DNA from: Halieaceae bacterium
GTDB lineage: Bacteria; Pseudomonadota; Gammaproteobacteria; Pseudomonadales; Halieaceae
Length of the DNA stretch: 32,421 nucleotides
Assembly: GCA_016744355.1 (NCBI GenBank)
Contig: JADGEN010000032.1
Coordinates: 1-32,421, forward strand
Reading direction: 5' to 3'
Positions within the stretch are counted from its first letter, which is position 1; every line of letters begins with the position of its first letter. Below are positions 17,410-25,412 of the stretch, one piece after another. A program made the translations under genes and the position numbers. Under the pieces are notes generated by a model. The model did not search any database, had not been told where the DNA came from, and was given only the letters and a program-made list of their open reading frames with translations.

Positions 17410-18375
17410 ATGACATCATCTACAGCGCCATCAACGATACTGCAAGTACCTAGCATCGACATCAGCCAAGGCTTAGACAATGCAGAGGTAATCACCCAAT
17501 TGGCAGGTGCGTGCGAGCAATGGGGTTTTTTCCAGCTTACAGGCCATGGTATCGATACTGCGCTCAGAAGGGATTTTTTCGCTGCCATGGCGAATTTTTT
17601 CGCCTTGCCCTCGGAAGAAAAAAATCGGCTGTCTCGAAACCAGGATAATTTTTGGGGCTATTTCGACAAGGAATTAACCAAAAACAAACAAGACGCGAAA
17701 GAAATCTTTGATATTGACGGCAATCTAAATAACCTACGAAACAGTCAAACTACTTTTCCAGTGCCGTGGCCACCGGGGCAACCTGAGTTGCAGAAAATTG
17801 TTAGTCGTTGGTTAGCCGAAGTCGAGCACCTCAGTCGCAACCTGCTTGAAGCTTTATGTGTTGCTTTAGGAGAGCCCCCAACGACACTCAACACCTCTTT
17901 TGTTAAAAACCATAGTAGTTTTTTGCGTTTTAATTATTACCCTGAACGGGGTCATACACAGGCTGATTCCACTGAGGTCTCGCTAGAAAAATTTGGCATT
18001 CATCCTCACACAGACTCTGGAGCGCTTACTGTTTTGGCTCACGATGCTGTTCCTGGTCTGCAGGTCAGAAAGGACGACAGCTGGCATACCGTAATCCCTG
18101 AGAAGGACAGTTTTATCATCAATCTTGGCGACATGATGCAAGTCTGGTCGAATGACAGATTTACCGCAGCTGAACATCGAGTATTGACCAGTGGCTCCCA
18201 AGCGCGGTATAGCGCGCCGTATTTTTATAACCCCTCTTATGAAACACAATGCCTTCCGTTTGCCTCACCACCCCGCTACAAACCCATCTTATGGAATGAG
18301 TATAGAAGCGGACGAGCCGCGGGTGACTACGCCGACCTGGGGGAAGAGATACAGATAGCCTGGTATCGTCTATAG
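17410..18375 (+). CDS. 2-oxoglutarate/Fe(II) oxygenase, isopenicillin-N-synthase-like
   Basis: Non-haem iron oxygenase of 321 aa with the DIOX_N plus 2OG-FeII_Oxy layout. The N-terminal part shows VPSIDISQG and ACEQWGFFQLTGHGID. The metal triad is H200-x-D202 (FGIHPHTDSGALTVL) and H256 (TAAEHRVLTSG), and the co-substrate arginine is in RYSAPYFYNP (R266-x-S268). All ligand residues are intact and the length is typical. The family hydroxylates, desaturates or cyclises small molecules; bacterial members act for example on amino acids, nucleobases and secondary metabolites, and the substrate here is not predictable. It follows the crotonase gene on the same strand by 141 bp and its codon use looks more A/T-rich than that of the neighbour, so it may be an independent unit. 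Confidence 0.92.
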   Translation: MTSSTAPSTILQVPSIDISQGLDNAEVITQLAGACEQWGFFQLTGHGIDTALRRDFFAAMANFFALPSEEKNRLSRNQDNFWGYFDKELTKNKQDAKEIFDIDGNLNNLRNSQTTFPVPWPPGQPELQKIVSRWLAEVEHLSRNLLEALCVALGEPPTTLNTSFVKNHSSFLRFNYYPERGHTQADSTEVSLEKFGIHPHTDSGALTVLAHDAVPGLQVRKDDSWHTVIPEKDSFIINLGDMMQVWSNDRFTAAEHRVLTSGSQARYSAPYFYNPSYETQCLPFASPPRYKPILWNEYRSGRAAGDYADLGEEIQIAWYRL

Positions 18376-18477
18376 ACCCGAAAAGCGGCTCTGGCGAATC
18401 CGGATATCAGCAAAATTCATGGTATTGCACGACGGACGACAGTTCGAATCAAGACGGGTGTTGGTTCCGAGTGTTCG

Positions 18478-19167
18478 TTATTCTTTAAGTTTGATATGCA
18501 GTCGGCCGTCTTCTATTTCGATAAGATCCACCCCTGCGGAAAAGCTTTGCCAGAACCCGGGATCGGCACCAAACTGTTCCACCAAATCAGTGTTCTTTAA
18601 ATTCCCCAACCAAGCATTGGGTACGGGTACACCCATAATGCTAACACCTCGCAGCTTCACTACAGGCTGACCATCGCGATAGGCAAGCTCGAGGCCCGCA
18701 TTGACCCGCAGCGTTTTGCCACCCATAACAGGCATATCCGGGTCGATAGGAATGAGCAACTTCGCACTGGCGAGATTGTCGGCCAGGTCAATCGCAAATC
18801 GTTTTGCCAGGTCTGGATTGCTCGCCACCATAGCATTGAGTTCTCTTTCACTTAGGCGAATGTCACGCTTGTCTGGATCTTCATTGTACTTTTCAGGAAC
18901 CAGCCTGCCGTCGGAGTCGAATGCATTTTTGCGTTTGGCATTGGGCAGTAAATCTTGTGGATTAAGTCCCAACTGACGCAACTTGGTATCCAACTGCACT
19001 TGCTGTTTAGTCGACAATTCAACGGGTTTGAAGTCAGCGGGTTGGATGTAGGTGCGAAAAATCCAGAAGCTAAACGCAGCCGTGAGAGCCATCGCAACCA
19101 AAATGAACAGGAATACTTGAAGACCTGAGAAACCCTTTCTTGAAGGCCGCATCTCATCGTTTGTCAT
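18478..19167 (-). CDS. Uncharacterised membrane-anchored protein
   Basis: I do not recognise a named family with certainty. The 229-aa product begins MTNDEMRPSRKG, has one membrane helix near the N-terminus (about residues 15-33, LQVFLFILVAMALTAAFSFW) and then a soluble, probably periplasmic domain of about 190 residues. The latter includes LSERELNAMVASNPDLAKRF and the hydrophobic-alternating SAKLLIPIDPDMPVMGGKTL, and ends in EDGRLHIKLKE. The ELNAM-then-beta-strand pattern recalls membrane-anchored lipid-binding-type proteins such as LmeA or YpmS, which is only a resemblance. The ATG at 19165-19167 is preferred over one 93 bp upstream because AGGGA precedes it at a normal distance and the signal-anchor follows at once. 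It faces the 2OG oxygenase convergently and follows the DUF2959 gene. Confidence 0.8.
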   Translation of the reverse strand: MTNDEMRPSRKGFSGLQVFLFILVAMALTAAFSFWIFRTYIQPADFKPVELSTKQQVQLDTKLRQLGLNPQDLLPNAKRKNAFDSDGRLVPEKYNEDPDKRDIRLSERELNAMVASNPDLAKRFAIDLADNLASAKLLIPIDPDMPVMGGKTLRVNAGLELAYRDGQPVVKLRGVSIMGVPVPNAWLGNLKNTDLVEQFGADPGFWQSFSAGVDLIEIEDGRLHIKLKE

Positions 19168-19308
19168 AGCCAATGTTCCCTGCCCAATTAATATCACGAT
19201 CCTACCACAGCGACCCATGCTAATCTTCTCAGGGTGGGGCGGAAAAACATTGGTCAGCAAATTAACTTTCGATAGCTGTGCACGTGGTTGAGCTATTTTT
19301 TTACAGTA

Positions 19309-19941
19309 TCATTGCATACTCTGGATAAAGTCATCGGAGCTGGCAATGGCCTTGCGCATTTCCAGAATCAGCGACTGGATATCATCCTCAATAGCTCCGA
19401 ACTCCACTTTCAGAGACGCCACCGCGCGAGCATTAAGGTTGTGTTTCAGATACATCACATTGTCGTTCAAGGCTATCAGCACCGGATCCATTTTTTCCTC
19501 AGACTTGCGCAGAGCCTTGATCATTCCATCATAGCGTCGGCGTGTTTCCCGCAGTTTGGCCTGGCTGTCGGATTTTAGACGCGCACTACTGTATTGCTCA
19601 ATTTCGTCCTGCCACTCGTCGAACAGCGCCAGGGCGACATGGTCTACAGCCTGTATACGTTCGCGTACCAGGTCTGCGGCCTCTACTGAATCGTCATACT
19701 CATCGGCCATGGCATCGTACGTGTCTTCCAGGTCACCACCATCAAAATTGGTTAGCTCGGACAGCTGTTCCAGAGCAGACTGAAACTGCTCCTCCGCTTC
19801 CTGCTGAGCGTCCCGCGAATCTTCCACCCGGTCCACAAGAATATCCCGCTTGTGGTAACCCATCTGCTCTGCCGCGCCGTAGTAGGCGGACTGGCAAGCC
19901 ACCAGAAGCAGCGACATTAAAGGTAAACATAATTTGCGCAT
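19309..19941 (-). CDS. DUF2959 family lipoprotein
   Basis: Predicted lipoprotein of 210 aa. The signal peptide MRKLCLPLMSLLLVAC ends in a lipobox with lipidated Cys16. The mature part is almost wholly helical and charged (for example DAQQEAEEQFQSALEQLSEL and ARLKSDSQAKLRETRRRYDG), as expected of DUF2959, a gammaproteobacterial family without known function; a coiled-coil scaffold in the periplasm is likely. The start at 19939-19941 is chosen because AGGAG lies seven bases upstream and because the lipoprotein signal begins there; a Met 63 bp upstream would bury the signal. It is read on the minus strand ahead of the membrane-anchored gene at 18478-19167, with 141 bp between them. Confidence 0.88.
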   Translation of the reverse strand: MRKLCLPLMSLLLVACQSAYYGAAEQMGYHKRDILVDRVEDSRDAQQEAEEQFQSALEQLSELTNFDGGDLEDTYDAMADEYDDSVEAADLVRERIQAVDHVALALFDEWQDEIEQYSSARLKSDSQAKLRETRRRYDGMIKALRKSEEKMDPVLIALNDNVMYLKHNLNARAVASLKVEFGAIEDDIQSLILEMRKAIASSDDFIQSMQ

Positions 19942-20132
19942 ATAGTTTCTCCTGCAAACGCCACGCCCTAGGCTATGGCTGGGGCCGACAGTGTAGTACG
20001 ACAAGGCGACAAAAACAGCATTGAGGATTGAGTTCCGGCCAGAATTCAGGTGGAAATCGGTGACGCCTGTAAGTATTCATCCGACGAATCTAGCAATTTT
20101 CACGATTTAATTCGGGAGTACCGCTGCTTATT

Positions 20133-20384
20133 ATGATGTTGATGGCAATTATGCTTTTACGCCACGGCATCCAGTTTGAGCAGATTATCGTACCCAAAAA
20201 TCACAGTATGGCCATGATAATGCCCTATATAGCACTGGCGATCGCCTCGGTAAGCATCATTCTCATTTATGCAAAGATGAACAAGGCGCTGCGACTGAGA
20301 CTGAATATTACCTTGCGTAGGGTGCTAGTCTTCCAACAGCAATTGCTGTTTCATGCCATCAAAATGAACCCTATTTTCCTCTAA
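20133..20384 (+). CDS. Possible small membrane protein (hypothetical)
   Basis: An 83-aa frame that mostly occupies otherwise empty DNA (20133-20324) and then overlaps the end of the convergent PPK2 gene by 60 bp. It predicts one clear membrane helix (PYIALAIASVSIILIYAKM, about residues 31-49) preceded by a hydrophobic start MMLMAIMLL and followed by a basic tail. GGGAG lies about 14 bases before the first ATG, too far for an ideal Shine-Dalgarno. I do not recognise it. It could be a real short gene, a remnant, or chance; the helix and position argue for the first, the overlap against. Confidence 0.3.
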   Translation: MMLMAIMLLRHGIQFEQIIVPKNHSMAMIMPYIALAIASVSIILIYAKMNKALRLRLNITLRRVLVFQQQLLFHAIKMNPIFL

Positions 20385-21191
20385 TGCTTCGGGATATTTA
20401 CAATCAAGGCTTTCAATCGCTTCGACTATGGTATTAGCAACCATCAATCGAGCATATGGCTTATTGTCAGCGGGAATGGCAAACCAGGGTGCATTGGCTC
20501 TTGAAGTCTCGTTTAGCATCTCCTGGTAGGCCGACATATATTCATTCCAATGTCCTCGCTCTTTTACATCGGTTTTAGAAAATTTCCAGTTTTTCTCGGG
20601 ATTATCAATACGCTGTAAAAATCTTTGTTTTTGTTCTTCTTTGGATACGTTCAACCAAAACTTTATTATTTTTGTCCCATTACTGGCAAGGTGAGATTCA
20701 TGCTCGCGAATCGATTGGAATCGCTTATGCCATATCGTCTTTAGATCGACATCGCCGGGCAGATTCTGACTGCTCAGGTACTCGGGATGCACGCGAACTA
20801 CCAAAGTTTCCTCATAGTAGCTGCGATTAAAAATACCAATTCGACCGCGTTCCGGCAGCCTTGTCGTGCTACGCCAGAGGAAATCATGTTCGAGTTCTTC
20901 CTTGGAAGGTTGTTTGAATGCAAAGACCTGGCATCCCGCTGGATTGACACCACGCATAACATGTCGAATAGTGCTGTCCTTACCAGCAGCATCCATGGCC
21001 TGAAATACCAGCAGTACAGCATGTCTGTTGTGGGCGTATAAGCATCGTTGAAGTTTGTAAAGCTTGTCGTTCGCTTCCGCCAGTAGTTTCTTTAGTTTTT
21101 TGTCCGAGGGAATATCATTAGCCGGCCCGGTTGGAGACTTTTCTAGTTTGAATGAACCATCAAAGGGTATGCGGTAATTGTTGTGTTTCAT
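20325..21191 (-). CDS. ppk2: Polyphosphate kinase 2 family protein
   Basis: Cytosolic PPK2-type enzyme of 288 aa that moves phosphate between polyphosphate and nucleotides. The Walker A is FQAMDAAGKDST (Asp67 to Thr74). It is followed by VMRGVNPAGCQVFAFKQPS and the lid/Walker B region GRIGIFNRSYYEETLVVRVH. Further conserved parts are TKIIKFWLNVSKEEQKQRF and WNEYMSAYQEML. The length suits a single-domain PPK2. Whether it prefers AMP, ADP or nucleoside monophosphates in general (class I, II or III) cannot be fixed by eye; the sequence seems closest to the class III-like proteins often annotated as polyphosphate:AMP phosphotransferase. It is monocistronic in appearance, 32 bp after a decayed iron-sulfur gene on the same strand. 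Confidence 0.93.
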   Translation of the reverse strand: MKHNNYRIPFDGSFKLEKSPTGPANDIPSDKKLKKLLAEANDKLYKLQRCLYAHNRHAVLLVFQAMDAAGKDSTIRHVMRGVNPAGCQVFAFKQPSKEELEHDFLWRSTTRLPERGRIGIFNRSYYEETLVVRVHPEYLSSQNLPGDVDLKTIWHKRFQSIREHESHLASNGTKIIKFWLNVSKEEQKQRFLQRIDNPEKNWKFSKTDVKERGHWNEYMSAYQEMLNETSRANAPWFAIPADNKPYARLMVANTIVEAIESLDCKYPEALEENRVHFDGMKQQLLLED

Positions 21192-21223
21192 GATGATGCT
21201 CGTCTGCGTGTAGGTTTGTTTAA

Positions 21224-21664
21224 TTATAATCTTACAATATTCCAGGGCATCGAAATCGGGGTCATGTATTCGCCTGAAGATTGTACATTGGCGAGGATGC
21301 TGTTAAGTATAGGCAGACAGATAAGACTGATCATAAAGCGGAAAATGGCAGCTTCCTGATTCGCTGACCAGTAGCCGCACTGGGCGACATCCTCTTCCAG
21401 CCAGGCTTTGACAACGGGATGTCCCTTGTCACTTGCCAAGCCTTCTATCGTGGTAATTTCTTTCTCGTTAACGAATGCAACTGCGATGGAGCATGATTGC
21501 ACCACTTTTTTACCAATAAGGACATTGCATGAACCACAGGTTCCTTCACCACGTCCATACTTAGTTCTGGTCAAGAGAAGTGTTTCGCGCAGCACCCACA
21601 AAAGTGGTGTGTCCGGTTCTACGTCGAAGAGGCATTGCTGCCCATTTACGCTCAATTCAATCAT
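21224..21664 (-). pseudogene. Decayed (2Fe-2S) subunit of an IorA-type molybdenum oxidoreductase
   Basis: The 146-aa frame aligns without gaps to the small iron-sulfur subunit of isoquinoline 1-oxidoreductase-like enzymes: MIELSVNGQ, DTPLLWVLRETLLLTRTKYG, TTIEGLASDKGHPVVKAWLE, EDVAQCGY. Key ligands are lost. In the plant-type cluster the first Cys is Arg38, while Cys43, Cys46 and Cys58 remain. In the second cluster only Cys96 remains, Trp99 replaces the next Cys, and the CxC pair is gone (GEYMTP). The last 45 residues keep the spacing but little else. No molybdopterin-binding partner gene is adjacent. It therefore looks like a gene that lost its partner and is eroding while still free of stops. 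A repurposed protein is the alternative. Confidence 0.75.
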
Positions 21665-21715
21665 TTCGCTATATCGCTTTTAGCCCAGGGGGAGCTCCTC
21701 TCGGAGGTGTACGAT

Positions 21716-21745
21716 ACCGTCACCGGGGGCTATACCGGCAACGGT
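21716..21745 (-). terminator. Hairpin downstream of the phosphatase-like gene
   Basis: ACCGT-CA/TC-CCGG pairs with CCGG-CA-ACGGT around an eight-base loop, nine base pairs with a two-base internal mismatch, starting nine bases past the stop of the gene at 21754. No U run follows on the minus strand, so it is at best a weak or Rho-assisted end, or a message-stabilising hairpin. Confidence 0.3.
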
Positions 21746-21753
21746 CTATTAGC

Positions 21754-22971
21754 TTAGTACACGATGTCCAATTCGACTCCGAAATGATCGGAGGGGTGGG
21801 TTAATATGGGCGAGTCTTCCGGCTGCAACTCGGACGGTGGAACCAACGCCTCTATGGCGACAGGATCATCGAAAATCCGCCTGGCGTCCAATTGGATGGT
21901 CGATTCCAGGTTTTTGACAAAGACATGATCGAGCATCAAGCCGCCGCTTGCGCCCTCCATTTGTAACAGCAGGTTATCCTCGTAGCAAAACGTGCAGGGC
22001 AACTGATCGCCGGCGGGATCCAAATAGCCGGCATTCAGCCATAGCCGACAATTGTCGGCAAAATCGTTATCGACGCCGGTACTGGCATTGGTAATACTGC
22101 AATTGAAGTCTCCCGCAAAGAGGATCGGGTTGTCGCCGGCCTTGGTGCCAGCAAAGGCAATCATCTGTTCCATCATAAAGCGGTTTTCACCTTCCCATGA
22201 GCCGTGTTTACCGCTTGACGGATAGTCGATTGACAGATTGGCTGTGGGGTGAGTGCAACCCACTACGTGAGTTTGCTTATTAAGATTGATTTCAGCGTAA
22301 AGCGCGCCGCGACGATTGCTGGTGGAATCTTCTATCAGGTCCTGAAACTCACGTGCTTCAAGCGGATATTTCGATGCCAGGATCAGTCCCAGAGAGCCAC
22401 CAAAAGCGAATTTTCCCGCTGGCTGGGTAACCGCTTCGATGACTGCATCGACGGTAACATCCGAAATACCCACGGAGCTGATAACTGCATCCAGGCAAAC
22501 AGGGGGCAACTCAAACAGCGGCGAGCTGCATTGAGTCGGCGCGCAGGAAACCAGATCGGCGCCTGATAGACCAGAGCACTGGGTATTGACGCATTGCGCA
22601 AAGGGCCCAATTTCTTCGTCAGTACATGCTGCTGATTCGGAAAATATCTGCTCGGGCTCTACCTTATAAATATCGGTATAGGCAGCCGGCAAGGCCTGTG
22701 TGACAGCCTCGACCTGTTCGTCGAACCAAACCTCCTGAAAACATATCACGTCGCTGTCATAGTTGGATAATAGTTCTGTGTTAACCACCAGTCGCTCATT
22801 GGTGAAGGGCACAAAATTCAATGCCAGGCCCACGTTGTAACTGGTGACCGTGAGTGAATCCGCTTTGAAATAGGGCGCACCGCTACTGCCGCCGTTGGAG
22901 CAAGCGGGCAACACGATAGCCAGCGTGAACAGAATCAGCAGTCTTACTGGAAAATTATTAGACAGTTTCAT
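21754..22971 (-). CDS. Endonuclease/exonuclease/phosphatase-fold lipoprotein
   Basis: Exported enzyme of 405 aa with the DNase I/neutral sphingomyelinase fold. The N-terminus is a lipoprotein signal (LLILFTLAIVLPAC, Cys24). Metal and catalytic motifs run in order: SYNVG, ICFQEVW (Glu80), the His of CTHPTAN, LFAGDFNC, LDHVFV and THPSDHFGVEL. Known members hydrolyse phosphodiesters, including sphingomyelin, other phospholipids or nucleic acids. Between the Glu and His motifs there is a Cys-rich insert (about residues 113-160, Cys116, 127, 132, 143, 148, 159) with two similar CxxxxC units. AAGGA lies before the ATG at 22969-22971. The lipoprotein export and the fold are well supported; the substrate is not. 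Confidence 0.9.
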   Translation of the reverse strand: MKLSNNFPVRLLILFTLAIVLPACSNGGSSGAPYFKADSLTVTSYNVGLALNFVPFTNERLVVNTELLSNYDSDVICFQEVWFDEQVEAVTQALPAAYTDIYKVEPEQIFSESAACTDEEIGPFAQCVNTQCSGLSGADLVSCAPTQCSSPLFELPPVCLDAVISSVGISDVTVDAVIEAVTQPAGKFAFGGSLGLILASKYPLEAREFQDLIEDSTSNRRGALYAEINLNKQTHVVGCTHPTANLSIDYPSSGKHGSWEGENRFMMEQMIAFAGTKAGDNPILFAGDFNCSITNASTGVDNDFADNCRLWLNAGYLDPAGDQLPCTFCYEDNLLLQMEGASGGLMLDHVFVKNLESTIQLDARRIFDDPVAIEALVPPSELQPEDSPILTHPSDHFGVELDIVY

Positions 22972-23141
22972 TGGTCGATTCCTTTCTTGGAATTAATATC
23001 CTCTCGGGCGATGTCTGCCGAGGTTAGCATAGCTTCAAACAATATAATTCGTCGTAATGAACACTCTATAGGCCACTATTTAAGTATAAGATGGATAAAC
23101 AGTGTGTTGCGAGCAGGATGATACCTGTGAATACAGACCAA

Positions 23142-23798
23142 CTAGAAGGGGTGTGCCGCGACGGCGATCAGTATTTGTCCACCATAGTAAAATGCCAGAC
23201 TTAAACGATTGTACTTCCAGGGTTTCCAGAAGCGGTTCGCCGCCAGTATCACATCCGAGAGGTAAAACAGCAGCGCGCCGACTACCACCAGTTTGACCCT
23301 GAGATCGCTCAAGACAGCGCCGGCTGTCAAGGAGACAGCGTAACTGACCATGACCGAAATGATGAGGAAGTAGGCGATGACCGGCAGTTTCATCGCGCCC
23401 AGCCCGGGTGCCATAAGCCGGAAGCACGCGAGACCGGCGAGCAGCAGCACGGTGGCTACGGGCAGATCCAGCGCCGAACTGTTTCCCAGCTTGTAGAAGG
23501 TCAGCGCATAGGCCACGTGGCCCAGGAGGAAGAGTACCAAGCCCAGCAGGAACGACTTCCTGTGCTCCTGGAACATCAGCGCCATGTCTCCCCCAAGACA
23601 TAAAAACAGACCGAACAGTACGCCTAGTGTGTAGGTGTCGCTGGAGCCGGGCTCGCCCATGGCCAGAGCGGCTATGGCGATTACCAGTAGCGTGGAAACA
23701 GGCTTGAGTATATAAATTTGCTGTTTGTTCAGTGCCAGTTCAGCGCGAATCAGCAGGCTGACGGTTATCAGCAGTACGGGGATCAGGTAAAACGTCAT
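23142..23798 (-). CDS. YhhN/TMEM86-family integral membrane protein
   Basis: Multi-pass membrane protein of 218 aa with about eight hydrophobic segments. The family pattern is visible: LKPVSTLLVIAIA near the start, FGLFLCLGGDMALMF, FLLGLVLFLLGHVAYALTFY and FYLSDVILAANRF, with the conserved GDM and SDV acidic residues. The eukaryotic TMEM86 members are lysoplasmalogenases that cleave the vinyl-ether bond of lysoplasmalogens; for bacterial YhhN proteins the activity is known for some members only. It stands alone, with 170 bp to the phosphatase gene downstream and a divergent thioredoxin-like gene upstream (gap of 225 bp, which should hold both promoters). Confidence 0.9.
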   Translation of the reverse strand: MTFYLIPVLLITVSLLIRAELALNKQQIYILKPVSTLLVIAIAALAMGEPGSSDTYTLGVLFGLFLCLGGDMALMFQEHRKSFLLGLVLFLLGHVAYALTFYKLGNSSALDLPVATVLLLAGLACFRLMAPGLGAMKLPVIAYFLIISVMVSYAVSLTAGAVLSDLRVKLVVVGALLFYLSDVILAANRFWKPWKYNRLSLAFYYGGQILIAVAAHPF

Positions 23799-24023
23799 TG
23801 GGTACCCGGTAGTTTATGGCTTGAATCAAGCCTTATTAAAGACCAGAATGCATCGGGCTGGCAATACCAGAGCTTAGAACTCGTACACCACGCGGGCAAA
23901 AGTACCGACCAGTTAACTTTTTGAGCTCAGAAGAATCCAGCCGACGCCGCCAAACCGGCTTAATTCGTTTCGAGTGTGTCAGAAAAGAATCTTTCGGAAA
24001 TTGCTCCCATGGAAACTAACAAC

Positions 24024-24830
24024 ATGAAAAACAGAATTAAATCAGCCCCACAGCTGGTCATCGCAGTGGTGCTCAGTTGCTGCCTTTCGATGAGTGTTTG
24101 GGGGGCGGAGTCGGAGCACCTCGTATACCCGGCAGTAGACTCGTATGAGGACATATTTACGGGTGTAGACGCAGCACGTGAACAAGCCTTGGTCGAGGGT
24201 AAATTGCTGCTTTATGTCATGGGCGCGGATTGGTGCCACGACAGTACAGACTTCGTCACAAAAACCCAGCAACCGGAGCTTCGTGCGTTGATCGCCCAGC
24301 GATATGTTGTGCACCTGATTAACGTTGGATACTTGACGCATGTTCGGGAGGTTATTAACTATTTTGGTGAGCCAGTCATCTACGGTACGCCCACTGTGTT
24401 GGTGGTGGAGCCAAAAAGTAGAGCGGTGCTGAATGCCGATAGCTTGCCTCACTGGAGAGACTCATCCCTGTACAGTGATGAGGATGCTGTCGACTACTTC
24501 TCTTCGTATACTCCGGGCATGAAAAGGGCGAAAGTTCCGGTCGCTGGCCCGGCCTTGGCAGCGGCTCTCGTGGAGATTGACCAGTTTGAGCTGGAACAGG
24601 CAGAACGTATCTATTTGGCCTATACCGAATTGGGTGGTCTGATGGCCAGCATAGGTACTGATGAAAAGCCGGGGCAGGATTTTGTTGAAAAGTGGAAGCA
24701 GCTCGCGGGCATGCGCAGCCAAATAACAGTGGACCTTTCCAACCTGAGGGTTGAAGCGCAGCGGCAAGGTGAGATAGGGCAGGAGCCCATTAAGCTGAGC
24801 TTTCCTACGTATAGCCTGTTCGTTGATTAG
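24024..24830 (+). CDS. Exported thioredoxin-fold protein with WCHDS site
   Basis: Predicted periplasmic protein of 268 aa. The signal peptide is MKNRIKSAPQLVIAVVLSCC through SVWGA. The thioredoxin-like domain follows, with LLLYVMGADWCHDSTDF (Cys71-His-Asp-Ser74) in place of CxxC and a cis-Pro loop YGTPTVLVV. A single active-site Cys excludes a normal dithiol oxidoreductase cycle; such proteins may bind a partner, act through mixed disulfides, or bind a metal. The C-terminal 100 residues are helical (EQAERIYLAYTELGGLMASI). GTG at 23976 and ATG at 24009 are other starts, but the signal peptide begins best at 24024 and GGAA lies nine bases before it. An IS6-type transposase fragment starts right at its stop. 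Confidence 0.8.
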   Translation: MKNRIKSAPQLVIAVVLSCCLSMSVWGAESEHLVYPAVDSYEDIFTGVDAAREQALVEGKLLLYVMGADWCHDSTDFVTKTQQPELRALIAQRYVVHLINVGYLTHVREVINYFGEPVIYGTPTVLVVEPKSRAVLNADSLPHWRDSSLYSDEDAVDYFSSYTPGMKRAKVPVAGPALAAALVEIDQFELEQAERIYLAYTELGGLMASIGTDEKPGQDFVEKWKQLAGMRSQITVDLSNLRVEAQRQGEIGQEPIKLSFPTYSLFVD

Positions 24831-24945
24831 CTCCGAACTTGATGCACCACAATCGAATCATTTCCCTACTTACTGTGATCCTACGCTCAGCCAATAGATC
24901 TTCTATATCTCTATGGCTGAGATTGTCTCCCAGACGAAGTAAATT
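24831..24945 (-). pseudogene. IS6-family transposase remnant (copy 1)
   Basis: Translated on the minus strand this stretch gives LLRLGDNLSHRDIEDLLAER followed by RITVSREMIRLWCIKFGA, the N-terminal helix-turn-helix region of IS6-family transposases. It keeps frame for about 45 residues (weaker similarity may extend to 24990), then stops matching exactly at the end of the thioredoxin-like gene. The DDE catalytic domain and both terminal repeats are absent, so it is a dead fragment. The remaining 24946-25023 shows nothing else. Confidence 0.7.
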
Positions 24946-25023
24946 TGGCTGTACCCATGTGATCCCACTTTGAGCTAATTTTCTGGGACTTACCCGCTTT
25001 TAACTCCCACTTTCTGTGCAAAA

Positions 25024-25037
25024 ATAAGTTAACTTAT
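25024..25037. repeat. Perfect 14-bp palindrome upstream of a small gene
   Basis: ATAAGTTAACTTAT is fully self-complementary and lies 32 bp before the GTG start at 25070. It is the size of a dimeric repressor site and could be an operator for the small gene, or chance in an A/T-rich stretch. Confidence 0.4.
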
Positions 25038-25069
25038 CAGTACCGCCCTAATCAATAGAGAAAACCCAC

Positions 25070-25393
25070 GTGACCCACAAACACCTAGAAGCCCTTTGCG
25101 AGTTAACCACCGCGTCTCATAGCCGTATCCAGCAAGATTTTAAAACCATTGACCCTGTTGTGGGCGTTAGTCAAAAAATGCGCAATAGTGGTATACCTGT
25201 AGATGCTATGACCATCGACTGCTTAAAAAGTGGTAAGCGTATTATCATTATTTTGCATGACCAGCAGCCTGAGATATTACGCTATCAATTTTCATTTAAA
25301 GATAAAGATCCTGCGGACGCGTTTGAGCAAATGTCTTTTTCTGAACTAAGCGAAGAAACGCTTTATAATTGGATGAAGGATTATTTTTCGTGA
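25070..25393 (+). CDS. Small cytosolic protein of unknown function
   Basis: A 107-aa product starting at GTG (25070). I do not recognise a named family. It has a soluble alpha/beta look, no signal peptide, a hydrophobic strand RIIIILHDQQ near residue 58 and an acidic C-terminal helix (FEQMSFSELSEETLYNWMKD). The internally consistent amphipathic pattern and the intact frame suggest a genuine gene. Its codon and base use are more A/T-rich than the genes on either side, and it stands between transposase fragments and truncated genes, so it was probably acquired with the mobile DNA. A weak GAG-type Shine-Dalgarno and the palindrome at 25024-25037 precede it. Confidence 0.6.
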   Translation: MTHKHLEALCELTTASHSRIQQDFKTIDPVVGVSQKMRNSGIPVDAMTIDCLKSGKRIIIILHDQQPEILRYQFSFKDKDPADAFEQMSFSELSEETLYNWMKDYFS

Positions 25394-25412
25394 CACTTTT
25401 GCATCAAAGGGG

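Noticed and set aside
19542..20024. 160-aa plus-strand frame over the DUF2959 gene
   Set aside because: His/Pro/Arg-rich antisense translation; the lipoprotein gene with signal and Shine-Dalgarno on the minus strand is the real gene.
23080..23601. 173-aa minus-strand frame overlapping the YhhN gene
   Set aside because: Arg/Gly-rich translation without family resemblance, in another frame of the YhhN gene, whose membrane pattern and motifs are clear.
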